A DNA stretch of 64,000 nucleotides from UBA2357 sp041916775 (GTDB lineage Bacteria; Pseudomonadota; Gammaproteobacteria; Burkholderiales; Rhodocyclaceae): contig JAYRYZ010000001.1 of the NCBI GenBank assembly GCA_041916775.1, forward strand, positions 372,001 to 436,000, written 5' to 3'. Each line of letters opens with the position of its first letter. The first letter of the stretch is position 1. This document shows positions 17,438-26,989 of this stretch, one piece after another. A program made the position numbers and the translations under genes. Under the pieces are notes generated by a model. That model saw only the letters and a list, made by a program, of their open reading frames with translations. It was not told where the DNA came from and searched no databases.

Positions 17438-18202
17438 ATGAACAAGGTGTACCTGATCGGCGCCGGACCGGGCGCCGCGGACCTGCTCACCCTGCGCGCG
17501 GCGAAACTGCTCGCGGAGAGTGCCGAGATCGTGCTCGCCGACGACCTGGTGTCGCCCGATGTGCTCGCGATGGTGCGACCCGCGGCGCGCGTGCTCCGCG
17601 TCGGCAAGCGCGGCGGGCGGCTGTCGACACCGCAGGCCTTCATCCACCGACTGATGGTGCGCTACGCCCGCCAGGGCAAGGTGGTGGTGCGGCTCAAGGG
17701 CGGAGATCCCTTCGTGTTCGGCCGCGGCGGCGAGGAGGTCGAGGCGCTGGCGGCGCACGGCATCGCCACCGAGGTCGTGCCCGGGCTCACCGCCGGCCTC
17801 TGCGTCGCAGCCGCGGCCGGCATTCCCGTCACGCACCGCGCCCACACCCGCGGCGTGACGCTCGTGACCGGCACGCCCGGCGACGGCGACGAGCCGGACT
17901 GGGCCGCGCTGGCAAGGACCGGCACCACCCTGGTGATCTACATGGGGCTCGCGCGGCTCTTCAACATCGTCGCGCGGCTCATCGCCGGCGGGCTGCCGCC
18001 CGACACCCCGGCCGCGGCGATCGCCTCCGGCACCCTGCCGGGGCAGCGCCACGTGGTCGGGACCCTCTACGAGCTGCCGCGCCGCGTCGTCTGCGAAGGG
18101 CTGGCGTCGCCCGCGATCATCGTGGTGGGCAGCGTCGCGGCGCTCGCACACGACCCGGCGGCGGTGCTGCCGCGCATCACCGCCGCCTGCGCGGCGGCCT
18201 GA
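17438..18202 (+). CDS. cobA: Uroporphyrinogen-III C-methyltransferase (siroheme synthesis)
   Basis: The enzyme transfers two methyl groups from SAM to uroporphyrinogen III, giving precorrin-2, the precursor of siroheme. The 254-residue protein shows VYLIGAGPGAADLLTLRAAK at its start, VVRLKGGDPFVFGRGGEE, the VVPGLTAGLCVAAAAGIPVT loop and the MGL motif. It lacks the dehydrogenase/ferrochelatase half of CysG. It sits between the transporter and nirB, whose product needs siroheme, so it supplies cofactor for nitrite reduction. The start is an ATG ten bases after the transporter gene. Confidence 0.94.
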   Translation: MNKVYLIGAGPGAADLLTLRAAKLLAESAEIVLADDLVSPDVLAMVRPAARVLRVGKRGGRLSTPQAFIHRLMVRYARQGKVVVRLKGGDPFVFGRGGEEVEALAAHGIATEVVPGLTAGLCVAAAAGIPVTHRAHTRGVTLVTGTPGDGDEPDWAALARTGTTLVIYMGLARLFNIVARLIAGGLPPDTPAAAIASGTLPGQRHVVGTLYELPRRVVCEGLASPAIIVVGSVAALAHDPAAVLPRITAACAAA

Positions 18203-18213
18203 AGGAGAACGAG

Positions 18214-20736
18214 ATGAAGAAGACCCGACTCGTCATGGTCGGCAACGGCATGGCCGGTGTGAAGACGCTGGAGGAGCTCCTCAAGCTCGCGCCGGATGCC
18301 TTCGAGATCACCGTGTTCGGCGCCGAGCCGCATGGCAATTACAACCGCATCCTGCTGTCGCCGGTGCTCGCGGGCGAGATGAGCCTCGCCGAGATCATGC
18401 TCAACGACCTCGACTGGTACGCGAAGAACGGGATCCGCCTCAACGCCGGCTACCGGGTGGAGGCGATCGACCGCATCCGGCGCGAGGTGCGTGCGCTCGG
18501 GCCGGATGGCGAGGTGGTGATCACCGGCTACGATCGCCTGCTGCTCGCCACCGGCTCGCTGCCCTTCATTCCACCGGTGCCCGGCCGCGCGCTCGCGGGC
18601 GTGCTGGCGTATCGCGACATCGCCGACACCGAGGCGATGATCGCGGCGGCGGGGCGCCACCGGCATGCAGTGGTGATCGGTGCCGGGCTGCTCGGGCTGG
18701 AGGCGGCCAACGGGCTCGCGCTGCGCGGCATGGCGGTGACCGTGGTGCATCTGGGCGACTGGATCATGGAGCGCCAACTCGACCGACTGGCGGCGGACAT
18801 GCTGCAGGCCTCGCTCGAGGCCAAGGGCCTGCGCTTCGTGCTGTCGGCCCAGACCGCCGCGCTGCTGCCGGCGGAAGATGATCCCGGCCGGGTCGGCGCG
18901 GTGCAACTCGCTGACGGCCGCACGCTGCCAGCCGACCTGGTGGTGATGGCGGCGGGTATCCGCCCCAACACCGCGCTCGCCGAGGCGGCGCGGCTGCACT
19001 GCGCGCGCGGCGTGGTGGTGGACGACACCCTGCAGACGGTGACCGATCCGCGCATCTATGCGGTTGGCGAGTGTGCCGCGCACCGTGGGATCGCCTACGG
19101 CCTGGTCGCGCCGCTGTTCGAACAGGCGCGGGTGTGCGCCAACCACCTTGCCGGGTTGGGCATTGGCCGCTACCAGGGCTCGGTGACCTCCACCAAGCTC
19201 AAGGTGACCGGCGTCGATGTGTTCTCGGCGGGCGACTTCATGGGCGGCGAGGGCTGCGAGGAGGTGTTGCTGCACGACCGCGCGGGCGGCGTCTACAAGA
19301 AGCTGGTGCTGCGCGATGCGCGCCTCGTCGGGGCGGTGATGGTGGGCGACACCGGCGACGGTGCCTGGTATTTTCAGCTGCTGCGCGAGGGCAAGGACAT
19401 CTCGGCGATGCGCGATCACCTGATGTTCGGCCAGCACTTCGCCCAGTCCCAGCTCGGCGACGCCGGCCACCAGGGGCAGAACCAGGCGGCGCTGCTGCCC
19501 GACAGCGCCGAGGTGTGCGGCTGCAACGGGGTGTGCAAGGGCAGCATCGTCAAGGCCATCCGCGAGCAGGGGCTGTTCACCCTGGATGCGGTGCGCAAGC
19601 ACACCAAGGCCTCCTCCTCGTGCGGCTCCTGCACCGGCCTCGTCGAGCAGATCCTCGCCTCCACCGTGGGCGGCGCCTATCAGGCGGAGGACAAGCACGC
19701 AAAGCCGGTGTGCGGATGCACCGACCACACCCATGCCGAGGTCCGCGCCGCCATTCGCGATCAGCAACTGCTCAGCATTCCGGCGGTGCAGCGCGCGCTG
19801 GCATGGAAAACCCCGAACGGCTGCGCCACCTGCCGGCCGGCGCTCAACTACTACCTGCTGTCCACCTGGCCGCACCAGGCCGAGGACGATCCGCAGAGCC
19901 GCTTCATCAACGAGCGCGCCCACGCCAACATCCAGAAGGACGGCACCTACTCGGTGGTACCGCGCATGTGGGGCGGCCTCACGACGCCGGCGGAGTTGCG
20001 CGCGATTGCGGATGCAGCCGAGAAGTACCAGGTGCCGACGGTGAAGGTCACCGGCGGCCAGCGCATTGACCTCCTGGGGGTGAAGAAGGCGGACCTGCCC
20101 GCGATCTGGGCCGACCTCAACGCCGCCGGGATGGTCTCCGGTCATGCCTACGGCAAGAGCCTGCGCACCGTCAAGACCTGCGTCGGCGCCGAGCATTGCC
20201 GCTTCGGCACCCAGCTCGCGATGGACATGGGGGTGAAGCTCGAGCGCATGCTGTTCGGCATGTGGAGCCCGCACAAGGTCAAGCTCGCGGTGTCCGGCTG
20301 CCCGCGCAACTGCGCCGAATCCGGCATCAAGGACGTGGGCGTGATCGGGGTGGATTCCGGCTACGAGATCTACATCGCCGGCAACGGCGGCATCAAGACC
20401 GAGGTGGCGCAGTTCCTGTGCAAGGTCGATGGCGACGAGGCGGTGCTGGAGGTCGCCGGTGCTTTCCTGCAGCTCTACCGCGAGGAGGCTTTCTACCTCG
20501 AACGCACCTGCCATTACCTCGACCGGGTGGGCCTCGCGCATGTGCGTGAGCGGGTGGTGGATGACGCCGACAGCCGCCGCGCGCTCCACGAGCGCCTGCT
20601 CTTCGCGCTCAAGGACGCGCCCGATCCATGGGCGGAGCAGCGCCAGGCGCCGCTCGTCCGCCAGTACCGCAGCATCCCGCTCGAACCCGAACCCCAAGGA
20701 GACCGCCATGGCCTGGCAGAAAGTGTGTCCGCTTGA
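18214..20736 (+). CDS. nirB: NAD(P)H-dependent assimilatory nitrite reductase, large subunit
   Basis: NirB reduces nitrite to ammonium with electrons from NAD(P)H through FAD, Fe-S clusters and siroheme. The 840-residue protein has an FAD/NAD-binding module (VMVGNGMAGVKTLEELL; CAAHRGIAYG), two BFD-like [2Fe-2S] domains (VCGCNGVCKGSIVKAI near 434-484 and VCGCTDHTHAEVRAAI near 498-549), and the sulfite/nitrite reductase domains with the siroheme/[4Fe-4S] cysteines TCVGAEHCRFG and SGCPRNCAES (near 655 and 694). Two BFD domains is the NasB-like arrangement. The start ATG at 18214 has GAAGGAG before it. The 3' end overlaps nirD by 29 bases. Confidence 0.96.
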   Translation: MKKTRLVMVGNGMAGVKTLEELLKLAPDAFEITVFGAEPHGNYNRILLSPVLAGEMSLAEIMLNDLDWYAKNGIRLNAGYRVEAIDRIRREVRALGPDGEVVITGYDRLLLATGSLPFIPPVPGRALAGVLAYRDIADTEAMIAAAGRHRHAVVIGAGLLGLEAANGLALRGMAVTVVHLGDWIMERQLDRLAADMLQASLEAKGLRFVLSAQTAALLPAEDDPGRVGAVQLADGRTLPADLVVMAAGIRPNTALAEAARLHCARGVVVDDTLQTVTDPRIYAVGECAAHRGIAYGLVAPLFEQARVCANHLAGLGIGRYQGSVTSTKLKVTGVDVFSAGDFMGGEGCEEVLLHDRAGGVYKKLVLRDARLVGAVMVGDTGDGAWYFQLLREGKDISAMRDHLMFGQHFAQSQLGDAGHQGQNQAALLPDSAEVCGCNGVCKGSIVKAIREQGLFTLDAVRKHTKASSSCGSCTGLVEQILASTVGGAYQAEDKHAKPVCGCTDHTHAEVRAAIRDQQLLSIPAVQRALAWKTPNGCATCRPALNYYLLSTWPHQAEDDPQSRFINERAHANIQKDGTYSVVPRMWGGLTTPAELRAIADAAEKYQVPTVKVTGGQRIDLLGVKKADLPAIWADLNAAGMVSGHAYGKSLRTVKTCVGAEHCRFGTQLAMDMGVKLERMLFGMWSPHKVKLAVSGCPRNCAESGIKDVGVIGVDSGYEIYIAGNGGIKTEVAQFLCKVDGDEAVLEVAGAFLQLYREEAFYLERTCHYLDRVGLAHVRERVVDDADSRRALHERLLFALKDAPDPWAEQRQAPLVRQYRSIPLEPEPQGDRHGLAESVSA

Positions 20737-21025
20737 TGAAATCCCGCCGCTGGGCGCGCGGGTCGTCGCCCACCCGCACGGCGCGATCGCGCTCTTCCGT
20801 GCCGGCGACGACCGGGTGTTCGCGCTGCGCGATGCCTGCCCGCACAAGGGCGGGCCGCTCTCCCAGGGCATCGTGCACGGCAGCGGCGAGGATGCCCGGG
20901 TGACCTGCCCGCTGCATGGCTGGAACATCGCGCTCGCCAGCGGCGAGGCCTGCGCGCCGGATGCGGGCTGCGCCCACGTCCATGCGGTGCGGGTCGACGC
21001 GCAGACGGTCTGGCTGGATGTCTAG
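20708..21025 (+). CDS. nirD: Nitrite reductase small subunit, Rieske-type
   Basis: NirD is the small partner of NirB. The 105-residue protein has a Rieske-like fold with CPHKGGPLSQG and CPLHGWNI. Unlike many NirD proteins it keeps both Cys-x-His pairs, so it could bind a [2Fe-2S] cluster. It starts at an ATG inside the end of nirB, 29 bases before the nirB stop, with AAGGAG about seven bases upstream. This implies coupled translation of the two subunits. Confidence 0.92.
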   Translation: MAWQKVCPLDEIPPLGARVVAHPHGAIALFRAGDDRVFALRDACPHKGGPLSQGIVHGSGEDARVTCPLHGWNIALASGEACAPDAGCAHVHAVRVDAQTVWLDV

Positions 21026-21058
21026 CGGCGACGCGTGTCACCGCATCGGGAGCCTCAC

Positions 21059-23842
21059 GTGAACCTTGCCGAACATCATCCAGCTCCGCCGGCCGCGCCA
21101 GCTGCGTCAGACGAGACCCGCAGCGTGTGCTGCTATTGCGGCACCGGCTGTGGCGTGATCCTCAGCCATGACGGCGCGCGCATCACCGGCGTGCGCGGCG
21201 ATCCCGCGCATCCGGCCAACTTCGGGCGGCTGTGTGCCAAGGGGGCCAGCCTGCACCTGGTGGCGCAGCCCGCCGGGCGCGCGCTGTGGCCGATGACACG
21301 CGGCGACCGTTCCGCAGCGCGCGTGCGCACCGGCTGGGATACGGCGCTCGACGCCGCCGCCGACCGCTTCGCGGAGATCATCCGCGCACACGGGCCGGAC
21401 GCGGTCGCGTTCTACGTGTCGGGCCAGCTTCTCACCGAGGACTATTACGTCTTCAACAAGCTCGCGCGCGCCCTCGTCGGCACCAACAACATCGACTCCA
21501 ACTCGCGCCTGTGCATGTCGAGCGCGGTGGCCGGCTACAAGGCCACCCTCGGCAGCGACAGCGTGCCGGCGAGCTACGCGGACATCGCGCTCGCCGACCA
21601 CATCCTGATCACCGGCGCCAATCCCGCCTGGGCGCATCCGGTGCTGTTCCGCCGCATCGAGGAGGCGAAGCGCGACAACCCCGCGCTGACGATCACCGTC
21701 GTCGATCCGCGCCGCACCGAGACCGCCGAGTTCGCCGACCACTTCCTGCAGATCGCGCCGGGCAGCGACGTGCTGCTCTACAACGCGATGCTGCACGTGC
21801 TGGTGTGGGAGGATCTGATCGACCGCGACTTCATCCGCGACCACACCAGCGGCTTTGCGGCTTTGCGCAGCGGCCTCGCGGCATGCTCGCCCGGCAACGT
21901 CGCCGCCGCCTGCGGGCTGGCGGCGGAGGACATCGTCGCGGCCGCAAGGCGCTTCGGCGCGGCGCGCGCGGCGCTGTCGCTCTGGTGCCAGGGCCTCAAC
22001 CAGTCGCACCACGGTACCGCCAGCAACGCCGCGCTGATCCATCTGCATCTCGCCACCGGGCAGATCGGCCGCCCCGGCGCGGGCCCGCTCTCGCTCACCG
22101 GCCAACCGAACGCGATGGGCGGGCGCGAGGCGGGCGCGATGGCGACGCTCTTGCCCGGCCACCGCGACCCTGCCTACCCGGCCGACCGCGCCGCGCTGGC
22201 TGCGCTGTGGGGCGTGCCGTCGCTGCCGGCGCGCGCGGGTCTCTCGGCGCTGGAACTCGTGGAGGCGCTCGAGGCGGGCAGGGTGAAGGCGGTGTGGATC
22301 GCCTGCACCAACCCGGCCCACTCGCTGCCGGATCAGTCCCGGGTGCGCGCCGCGCTCGCACGCGCCGACTACGTGGTGGTGCAGGAGGCCTTTGCCGATA
22401 CCGAGACGGCTGCCTTCGCCGATCTGCTCCTGCCGGCGGCGAGTTGGGGTGAGAAGTCCGGCACCCTGACCAACTCCGAGCGCCGTGTGAGCCGGGTGCG
22501 CGGCGTGCTCCCGCCGTCGGGCGAGGCGCGGCCCGATTGGGCGATCGCCGCGGACTTCGCACGCCGCCTCGCGCCCCGGCTGGGTGGCGATCCGGGCGGC
22601 TTTGCGTGGCTGGACGAGGCCGCGGTGTTCGCCGAACATGTGGCGACGACTGCCGGGCGCGATTGCGACATGAGCGGGCTCTCGCACGCCGTGCTCGACG
22701 CTCGCGGCCCGCAGCAGTGGCCGTTTCCGCCCGGCGCCACGGACGGTGCGGCGCGGCTCTTCGCCGATCGCCGCTTCAACACGTCCGACGGGCGCGCGCG
22801 CTTTGCCGAGGTCGGTCATCCGCTGCGGCACGCGCTGCTGCCCGAGCCGCTCGACGCCCGTTATCCGCTGCTGCTCAACAGCGGTCGCTTGCGCGACCAG
22901 TGGCACGGCATGAGCCGCAGCGGGCGGCTCGCGACGCTGTGGGGACACAGCCCGCGCGCGGTGCTGAGCCTCAACCCGGTCGATTGCGTGCGCCGCGGCC
23001 TGCGCGCGGGCGAGCTGGTCGAGGTCGCGAGCCGGCGCGGCCGCATCGTGCTGCCGCTCGCCGAGGACGATACGGTCGCGCCCGGGCAGGCCTGGCTGCC
23101 GATGCACTGGGGCAGCGCGCATCTCGCCCACCCCGGGGCGAACGCGCTCACCCCGGTGGCCTGCGATCCGCACTCGCGTCAGCCCGCCCTCAAGCAGACC
23201 GCCGTCTCGGTACGACCGGCGGCACTCCCATGGCGCGCCGCCTGGGCCTGCCGCGCCGAGGACGGCCCCGATGCCCGGGCGCTGGCCGATGTGCTCGGTG
23301 CTTTCCCCTATGCGGCGACGGAGCTTGCCGGCCGCGAGACGCCGGTGCGGCTGCTGCGCGTCGCCGCCGAGGCCGCACCCGCGCCCGCGCTGCTCGCGCG
23401 CATCGCCGCGCTCTTTCGGCTCCACGATGAAGCGGCTGCAGACGCGTGTGCGGCTGCAGCGGTCGCGCGCTTCCGCGACGCGCGCCGTGGTGTGGACAAG
23501 GCGGTGCGGATCGAGCGCGATAGCGTGCGCGCCGTCGGTCTGGTGGGCGAGGAGGCGGCGCTGGACTGGATCGTCGCCGCGATCGCCGCGCAAAGTCCTG
23601 CCGCACCCCTGCGGCCGTGGTTGTTCGTACCGCTGGCCGTGCCACCGGATGTGGCCGCGACAGCGTCCGCGCGCATCGTGTGCACCTGCCTGGGGGTGAC
23701 CGAGCCTGCGATCCAGGCCGTCATTGACAGCGGCGCAGATTTGCCGACGCTGCAGGCCCGGCTCGGTTGCGGTACGCGCTGTGGAGCGTGCCTGCCGGCG
23801 CTGCGGCGGATGAGTGCTGCGCGCCCGGCACTGCCAGTGTGA
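21059..23842 (+). CDS. nasA: Assimilatory nitrate reductase catalytic subunit
   Basis: NasA reduces nitrate to nitrite in the cytoplasm using a molybdenum bis-MGD centre and a [4Fe-4S] cluster. The 927-residue protein begins with the cluster motif CCYCGTGCGVILSHDGARIT plus a fourth Cys in LCAKG, then molybdopterin oxidoreductase and MGD-binding domains (GTNNIDSNSRLCMSSAV; QGLNQSHHGTASNAALIHLH). A C-terminal BFD-like [2Fe-2S] domain (CTCLGVTEPAIQAV; CGTRCGACLPALRRM) is present, as in Klebsiella NasA. No separate electron-transfer subunit (NasB/NasC type) lies in the operon. The GTG at 21059 is chosen because GGGAG is seven bases upstream. Confidence 0.95.
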   Translation: MNLAEHHPAPPAAPAASDETRSVCCYCGTGCGVILSHDGARITGVRGDPAHPANFGRLCAKGASLHLVAQPAGRALWPMTRGDRSAARVRTGWDTALDAAADRFAEIIRAHGPDAVAFYVSGQLLTEDYYVFNKLARALVGTNNIDSNSRLCMSSAVAGYKATLGSDSVPASYADIALADHILITGANPAWAHPVLFRRIEEAKRDNPALTITVVDPRRTETAEFADHFLQIAPGSDVLLYNAMLHVLVWEDLIDRDFIRDHTSGFAALRSGLAACSPGNVAAACGLAAEDIVAAARRFGAARAALSLWCQGLNQSHHGTASNAALIHLHLATGQIGRPGAGPLSLTGQPNAMGGREAGAMATLLPGHRDPAYPADRAALAALWGVPSLPARAGLSALELVEALEAGRVKAVWIACTNPAHSLPDQSRVRAALARADYVVVQEAFADTETAAFADLLLPAASWGEKSGTLTNSERRVSRVRGVLPPSGEARPDWAIAADFARRLAPRLGGDPGGFAWLDEAAVFAEHVATTAGRDCDMSGLSHAVLDARGPQQWPFPPGATDGAARLFADRRFNTSDGRARFAEVGHPLRHALLPEPLDARYPLLLNSGRLRDQWHGMSRSGRLATLWGHSPRAVLSLNPVDCVRRGLRAGELVEVASRRGRIVLPLAEDDTVAPGQAWLPMHWGSAHLAHPGANALTPVACDPHSRQPALKQTAVSVRPAALPWRAAWACRAEDGPDARALADVLGAFPYAATELAGRETPVRLLRVAAEAAPAPALLARIAALFRLHDEAAADACAAAAVARFRDARRGVDKAVRIERDSVRAVGLVGEEAALDWIVAAIAAQSPAAPLRPWLFVPLAVPPDVAATASARIVCTCLGVTEPAIQAVIDSGADLPTLQARLGCGTRCGACLPALRRMSAARPALPV

Positions 23843-23959
23843 GCCGAGCGGCTGCTCCGCCAGCAGCAGGACATAGGTCTTCGGCTTCATGTCCGATGGT
23901 TGGCGCCATGTTCAGGGGATAGCATGAAGGCGTAGCGGTTCATCCAGCAGGGGGACGCC

Positions 23960-25861
23960 ATGCTTGCCAAGATCAATGACCGGGATCCACGGGTGATGGC
24001 CGAACTGGTGGCCTTGCTCTACCGGCATCAGCCGCTGTCGCTGATGATGCTCGCAGGTATCGGTGGGCTGCTCGTGGGCTACATGATCCTGTACTTTCCC
24101 GGCACTGCGCCGGTGCTCGTCGGGTGGTATCTGCTCGTGTTGGCAGTGGTGCTCGCGCGCTTCTGGCTGCACAGCCGCTACATGGCCGCGGACGTCGCCG
24201 CCCGCGGTGCAGAGGCGGCGCGGTGGCGCCGCCGCTTTGCTGCCGGCGCACTCACCTCGGCGATCTGCTGGGGCGCGCTGTCACCCCTGGTGGTGCCGGG
24301 CGCGCCCATGGAGGCCGCCGGTGTGGTCATGCTGGTGCTCGCCGGCGTGTGTGCCGGCGCGGTGAATGTGCTGGCACCGCTGCACCGCCTCTACGTCGCC
24401 TACGTCGGCTGTATCCTGGCGCCGCTGGTGGTGACCCTGGTGCTGCAGCCGAGCAACTTCCATGACATGTTCGCGATTTTGTTCGTGTTGCTCTTCCTGT
24501 TGCTCGGGCGCAGCGCCTGGATGACGCAGCAGACGCTCTCGGAATCCCTTCAGCATCGCTTTGCGCTCGACGCTGCGCTGGAGCGTGCCGACCTCGCGCT
24601 GGCCGAGTCGGAGCGCGCGAATCTGCTGCTCGTCGAGGAGGTCGCCGAGCGTCGCCGGGTCGAGGCGGAACTCTCGCGCGCGCGCCAGGCCGCCGAGGCG
24701 GCGAGCGAGGCGAAGGGGGCCTTCCTCGCCAACATGAGCCATGAGATCCGCACACCGATGAACGCGATCGTCGGCATGTCGCAACTTGCGCTGCAACTGG
24801 AACTCGACGACAAGGCACACAACTATGTGCGCAAGGTGGCGGAGGCTGCGACCAGCCTGTTGCGCATCATCAACGATGTCCTGGATTTCTCCAAGATCGA
24901 GGCGGGCAAGCTCGAGCTCGAGCGTATCCCGTTCTCGCTGGAGGAGGTTCTCGAGGCCTTGCACGGGCTGCTGGTGCTGAAGGCAGAGGAGAAGGGACTT
25001 GCGCTGCGCGTGGAGCGTGACCCCGCCATCCCCGTGCGCTTGCTAGGCGATCCGGCGCGGCTGCGCCAGGTGTTATTGAACCTGGCGAGCAACGCGGTGA
25101 AGTTCACGGATCGGGGTGAGGTGGTGCTGAGTGTGCGACGCCTCTCGCAGGACAGGGAGGGGGTGTCGCTCGCGGTGAGCGTGCGTGACACCGGGATCGG
25201 GATGAGCGCCGAGCAGTGCGCCCAGCTCTTCCAGTCCTTTCATCAGGCAGACAGCTCGACCTCCCGACGCTACGGCGGCACCGGCCTGGGGCTGGCGATC
25301 TCGCAGCGGCTGGTCGCGGCGATGGGGGGCCGGATCGATGTCAGCAGCGCGCCGGGGGTGGGCACGGTGTTCCATTTCAGCCTGCGTTTCGGCGTGCCCC
25401 GCGACGCCTTGCAGGCACAGATTCCGGAGACGCACCGTGTGCTGGCGCAGGTGCCCACGGCGGGGCAGTTGGCTGGCCTGCGGCTGTTGCTGGTCGAAGA
25501 CAATGACCTGAACCAGGAACTCGCGACCGCGCTCCTCGAGGCGGTGGGCGTCAGCGTGGATGTGGTCGCCAATGGCGAAGCGGCCCTGAGCCAGCTCGAC
25601 ACGGACGCCGCCTATGCGGCGATCCTCATGGATTGCCAGATGCCGGGCATGGACGGCTACGAGGCCACGCGCCGAATCCGTGCCGATCCGCGCCTCGCCC
25701 ACCTGCCGGTGATCGCGATGACCGCGAACGTGATGAGTGCCGACCGCGAGCGGGCGCTCGCAGCGGGCATGAACGATTACGTCAGCAAACCGATCAATGT
25801 GGCGCAGCTCTACACCACGATCGCACGTTGGGCGTTGCGACCGCGGGCAGTACCTGCCTGA
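23960..25861 (+). CDS. Membrane hybrid sensor histidine kinase with receiver domain
   Basis: The 633-residue protein starts with about six hydrophobic helices (residues 27-190), probably the sensor. A coiled coil (about 195-250) leads to HisKA with the phospho-acceptor in NMSHEIRTPMNAIVGMSQ (His near 261), a HATPase domain (N box LLNLASNAVKFTD; G boxes DTGIGMS and GGTGLGLAIS), and a C-terminal receiver domain with the acceptor Asp in LMDCQMPGMDGYEATR (near 558). No HPt domain or separate regulator gene is adjacent, so the target is unknown. A membrane-embedded sensor of this sort often detects membrane or respiratory state, but that is only a guess here. Confidence 0.9.
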   Translation: MLAKINDRDPRVMAELVALLYRHQPLSLMMLAGIGGLLVGYMILYFPGTAPVLVGWYLLVLAVVLARFWLHSRYMAADVAARGAEAARWRRRFAAGALTSAICWGALSPLVVPGAPMEAAGVVMLVLAGVCAGAVNVLAPLHRLYVAYVGCILAPLVVTLVLQPSNFHDMFAILFVLLFLLLGRSAWMTQQTLSESLQHRFALDAALERADLALAESERANLLLVEEVAERRRVEAELSRARQAAEAASEAKGAFLANMSHEIRTPMNAIVGMSQLALQLELDDKAHNYVRKVAEAATSLLRIINDVLDFSKIEAGKLELERIPFSLEEVLEALHGLLVLKAEEKGLALRVERDPAIPVRLLGDPARLRQVLLNLASNAVKFTDRGEVVLSVRRLSQDREGVSLAVSVRDTGIGMSAEQCAQLFQSFHQADSSTSRRYGGTGLGLAISQRLVAAMGGRIDVSSAPGVGTVFHFSLRFGVPRDALQAQIPETHRVLAQVPTAGQLAGLRLLLVEDNDLNQELATALLEAVGVSVDVVANGEAALSQLDTDAAYAAILMDCQMPGMDGYEATRRIRADPRLAHLPVIAMTANVMSADRERALAAGMNDYVSKPINVAQLYTTIARWALRPRAVPA

Positions 25862-26025
25862 GCGCGCGAGGGGTGCGACGCGCAGGCGCACGGGCTTGCC
25901 GCGCATGAATCGGGACAATTCCTCCCAGGCAACATGCTGTACGCCAGGGGCATCGGGCGATTAGACTGGCTGCTGTCGGTTCGCGGCGCCACTTGCGCCG
26001 TACCCCGTTTACCCTGGTCGCGGAC

Positions 26026-26970
26026 ATGTTCGATTTCCTGCAAGGCTTTGCCTACGGTCTGTTGCTCTCCTGCATGCCATGGTTCATGCTGGGCATGCTG
26101 TTCCCGCGCGTCGCGGTGCCTACCGAGCCGCCCAGCCGCTGGCAGCTGTTCCTGCGCTACGGCTTCATTGCGCCGGCGGTCGGCGTGCTGACCTGGCTCA
26201 CCTCCCTCTGGGGCGGGCTGGATGCGCCTTCGTTGATCGGCTGGCTCGCGGGCCTTGCGGCGATCCCGACGGAGGTGTTCCTGGAGCGCAACTGGCGACG
26301 CTGGAAGGCGGCCCGTGCGGCACGCCGGCTGGCTGCCCAGCGTGAGGCCGAGGCGCTGCGGATGCAGGCGGTGCTCGAGCGTCAGCAGCGCGAGGCGGGC
26401 ATGTGGGTGCTGGATGTGGATGCCCCGCCGGTCGATGCCGACGAGACCGTGAAGGCGCTCGTCGAGGTCAAGCGCCAACTGGTTGCGCTGCAGCGGCCGG
26501 ACGTCGCGATCCTCGCCGACCGCCTCTACTCCCGCTACAGCCATGCGATGGAAACGATCGCTGGCAAGTTCGATCCGCGCGAGCTCACCTACGGGCGTTC
26601 GCGCGGGCTGGTGCGTGACGTGGCGAATGGCGCAGTGGGCGCACTTGCGTCGGCTGCCTCGCTGGTGAGCGGGGTCGTGCATATCGACGCCGACTTCGTG
26701 CGGCGCAAGCTGCAGGCGCTCGCACAGGATGCTCCGGCCGACGAGCGTGCGGCGCTGGAAAAGCGGCTCGCGCTGGTCGATGAATCCGAACGCCGCATCG
26801 TGGATGCCCGCGCCCGGGTCGAAGAGGCGCTCACCGCGCTGGACGACACCGCGGTGGCCGTCTCGCGGGTGAATCTTGCGCTGCCGCAGGCGGATTTCGC
26901 CGCGGAGCAGGCGCTCGCCGAGCTGCGGCGCTTCGCCGAGAAAGCCGAACTTTACGGGCGTCGTGCCTGA
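26026..26970 (+). CDS. Membrane protein of unknown function, partner of the TelA-like protein
   Basis: I do not recognise a named family with certainty. The 314-residue protein has two or three hydrophobic segments in its first 90 residues (FAYGLLLSCMPWFMLGMLFP; GWLAGLAAIPTEVFL) and then a long charged, mainly helical region to the end with coiled-coil character. It is directly followed by the TelA-like gene, with a 19-base gap. TelA homologues are often paired with XpaC-like membrane proteins, and this may be the local equivalent. The ATG at 26026 is preferred over upstream alternative starts because it begins just before the first hydrophobic helix. Confidence 0.6.
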   Translation: MFDFLQGFAYGLLLSCMPWFMLGMLFPRVAVPTEPPSRWQLFLRYGFIAPAVGVLTWLTSLWGGLDAPSLIGWLAGLAAIPTEVFLERNWRRWKAARAARRLAAQREAEALRMQAVLERQQREAGMWVLDVDAPPVDADETVKALVEVKRQLVALQRPDVAILADRLYSRYSHAMETIAGKFDPRELTYGRSRGLVRDVANGAVGALASAASLVSGVVHIDADFVRRKLQALAQDAPADERAALEKRLALVDESERRIVDARARVEEALTALDDTAVAVSRVNLALPQADFAAEQALAELRRFAEKAELYGRRA

Positions 26971-26989
26971 ACCTGGAGGAAACCTGATC

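Noticed and set aside
17371..18213. Upstream in-frame extension of nirB
   Set aside because: It is Arg/Gly-rich sequence overlapping the methyltransferase gene in another frame. The ATG at 18214 has a clear ribosome site and the normal FAD motif.
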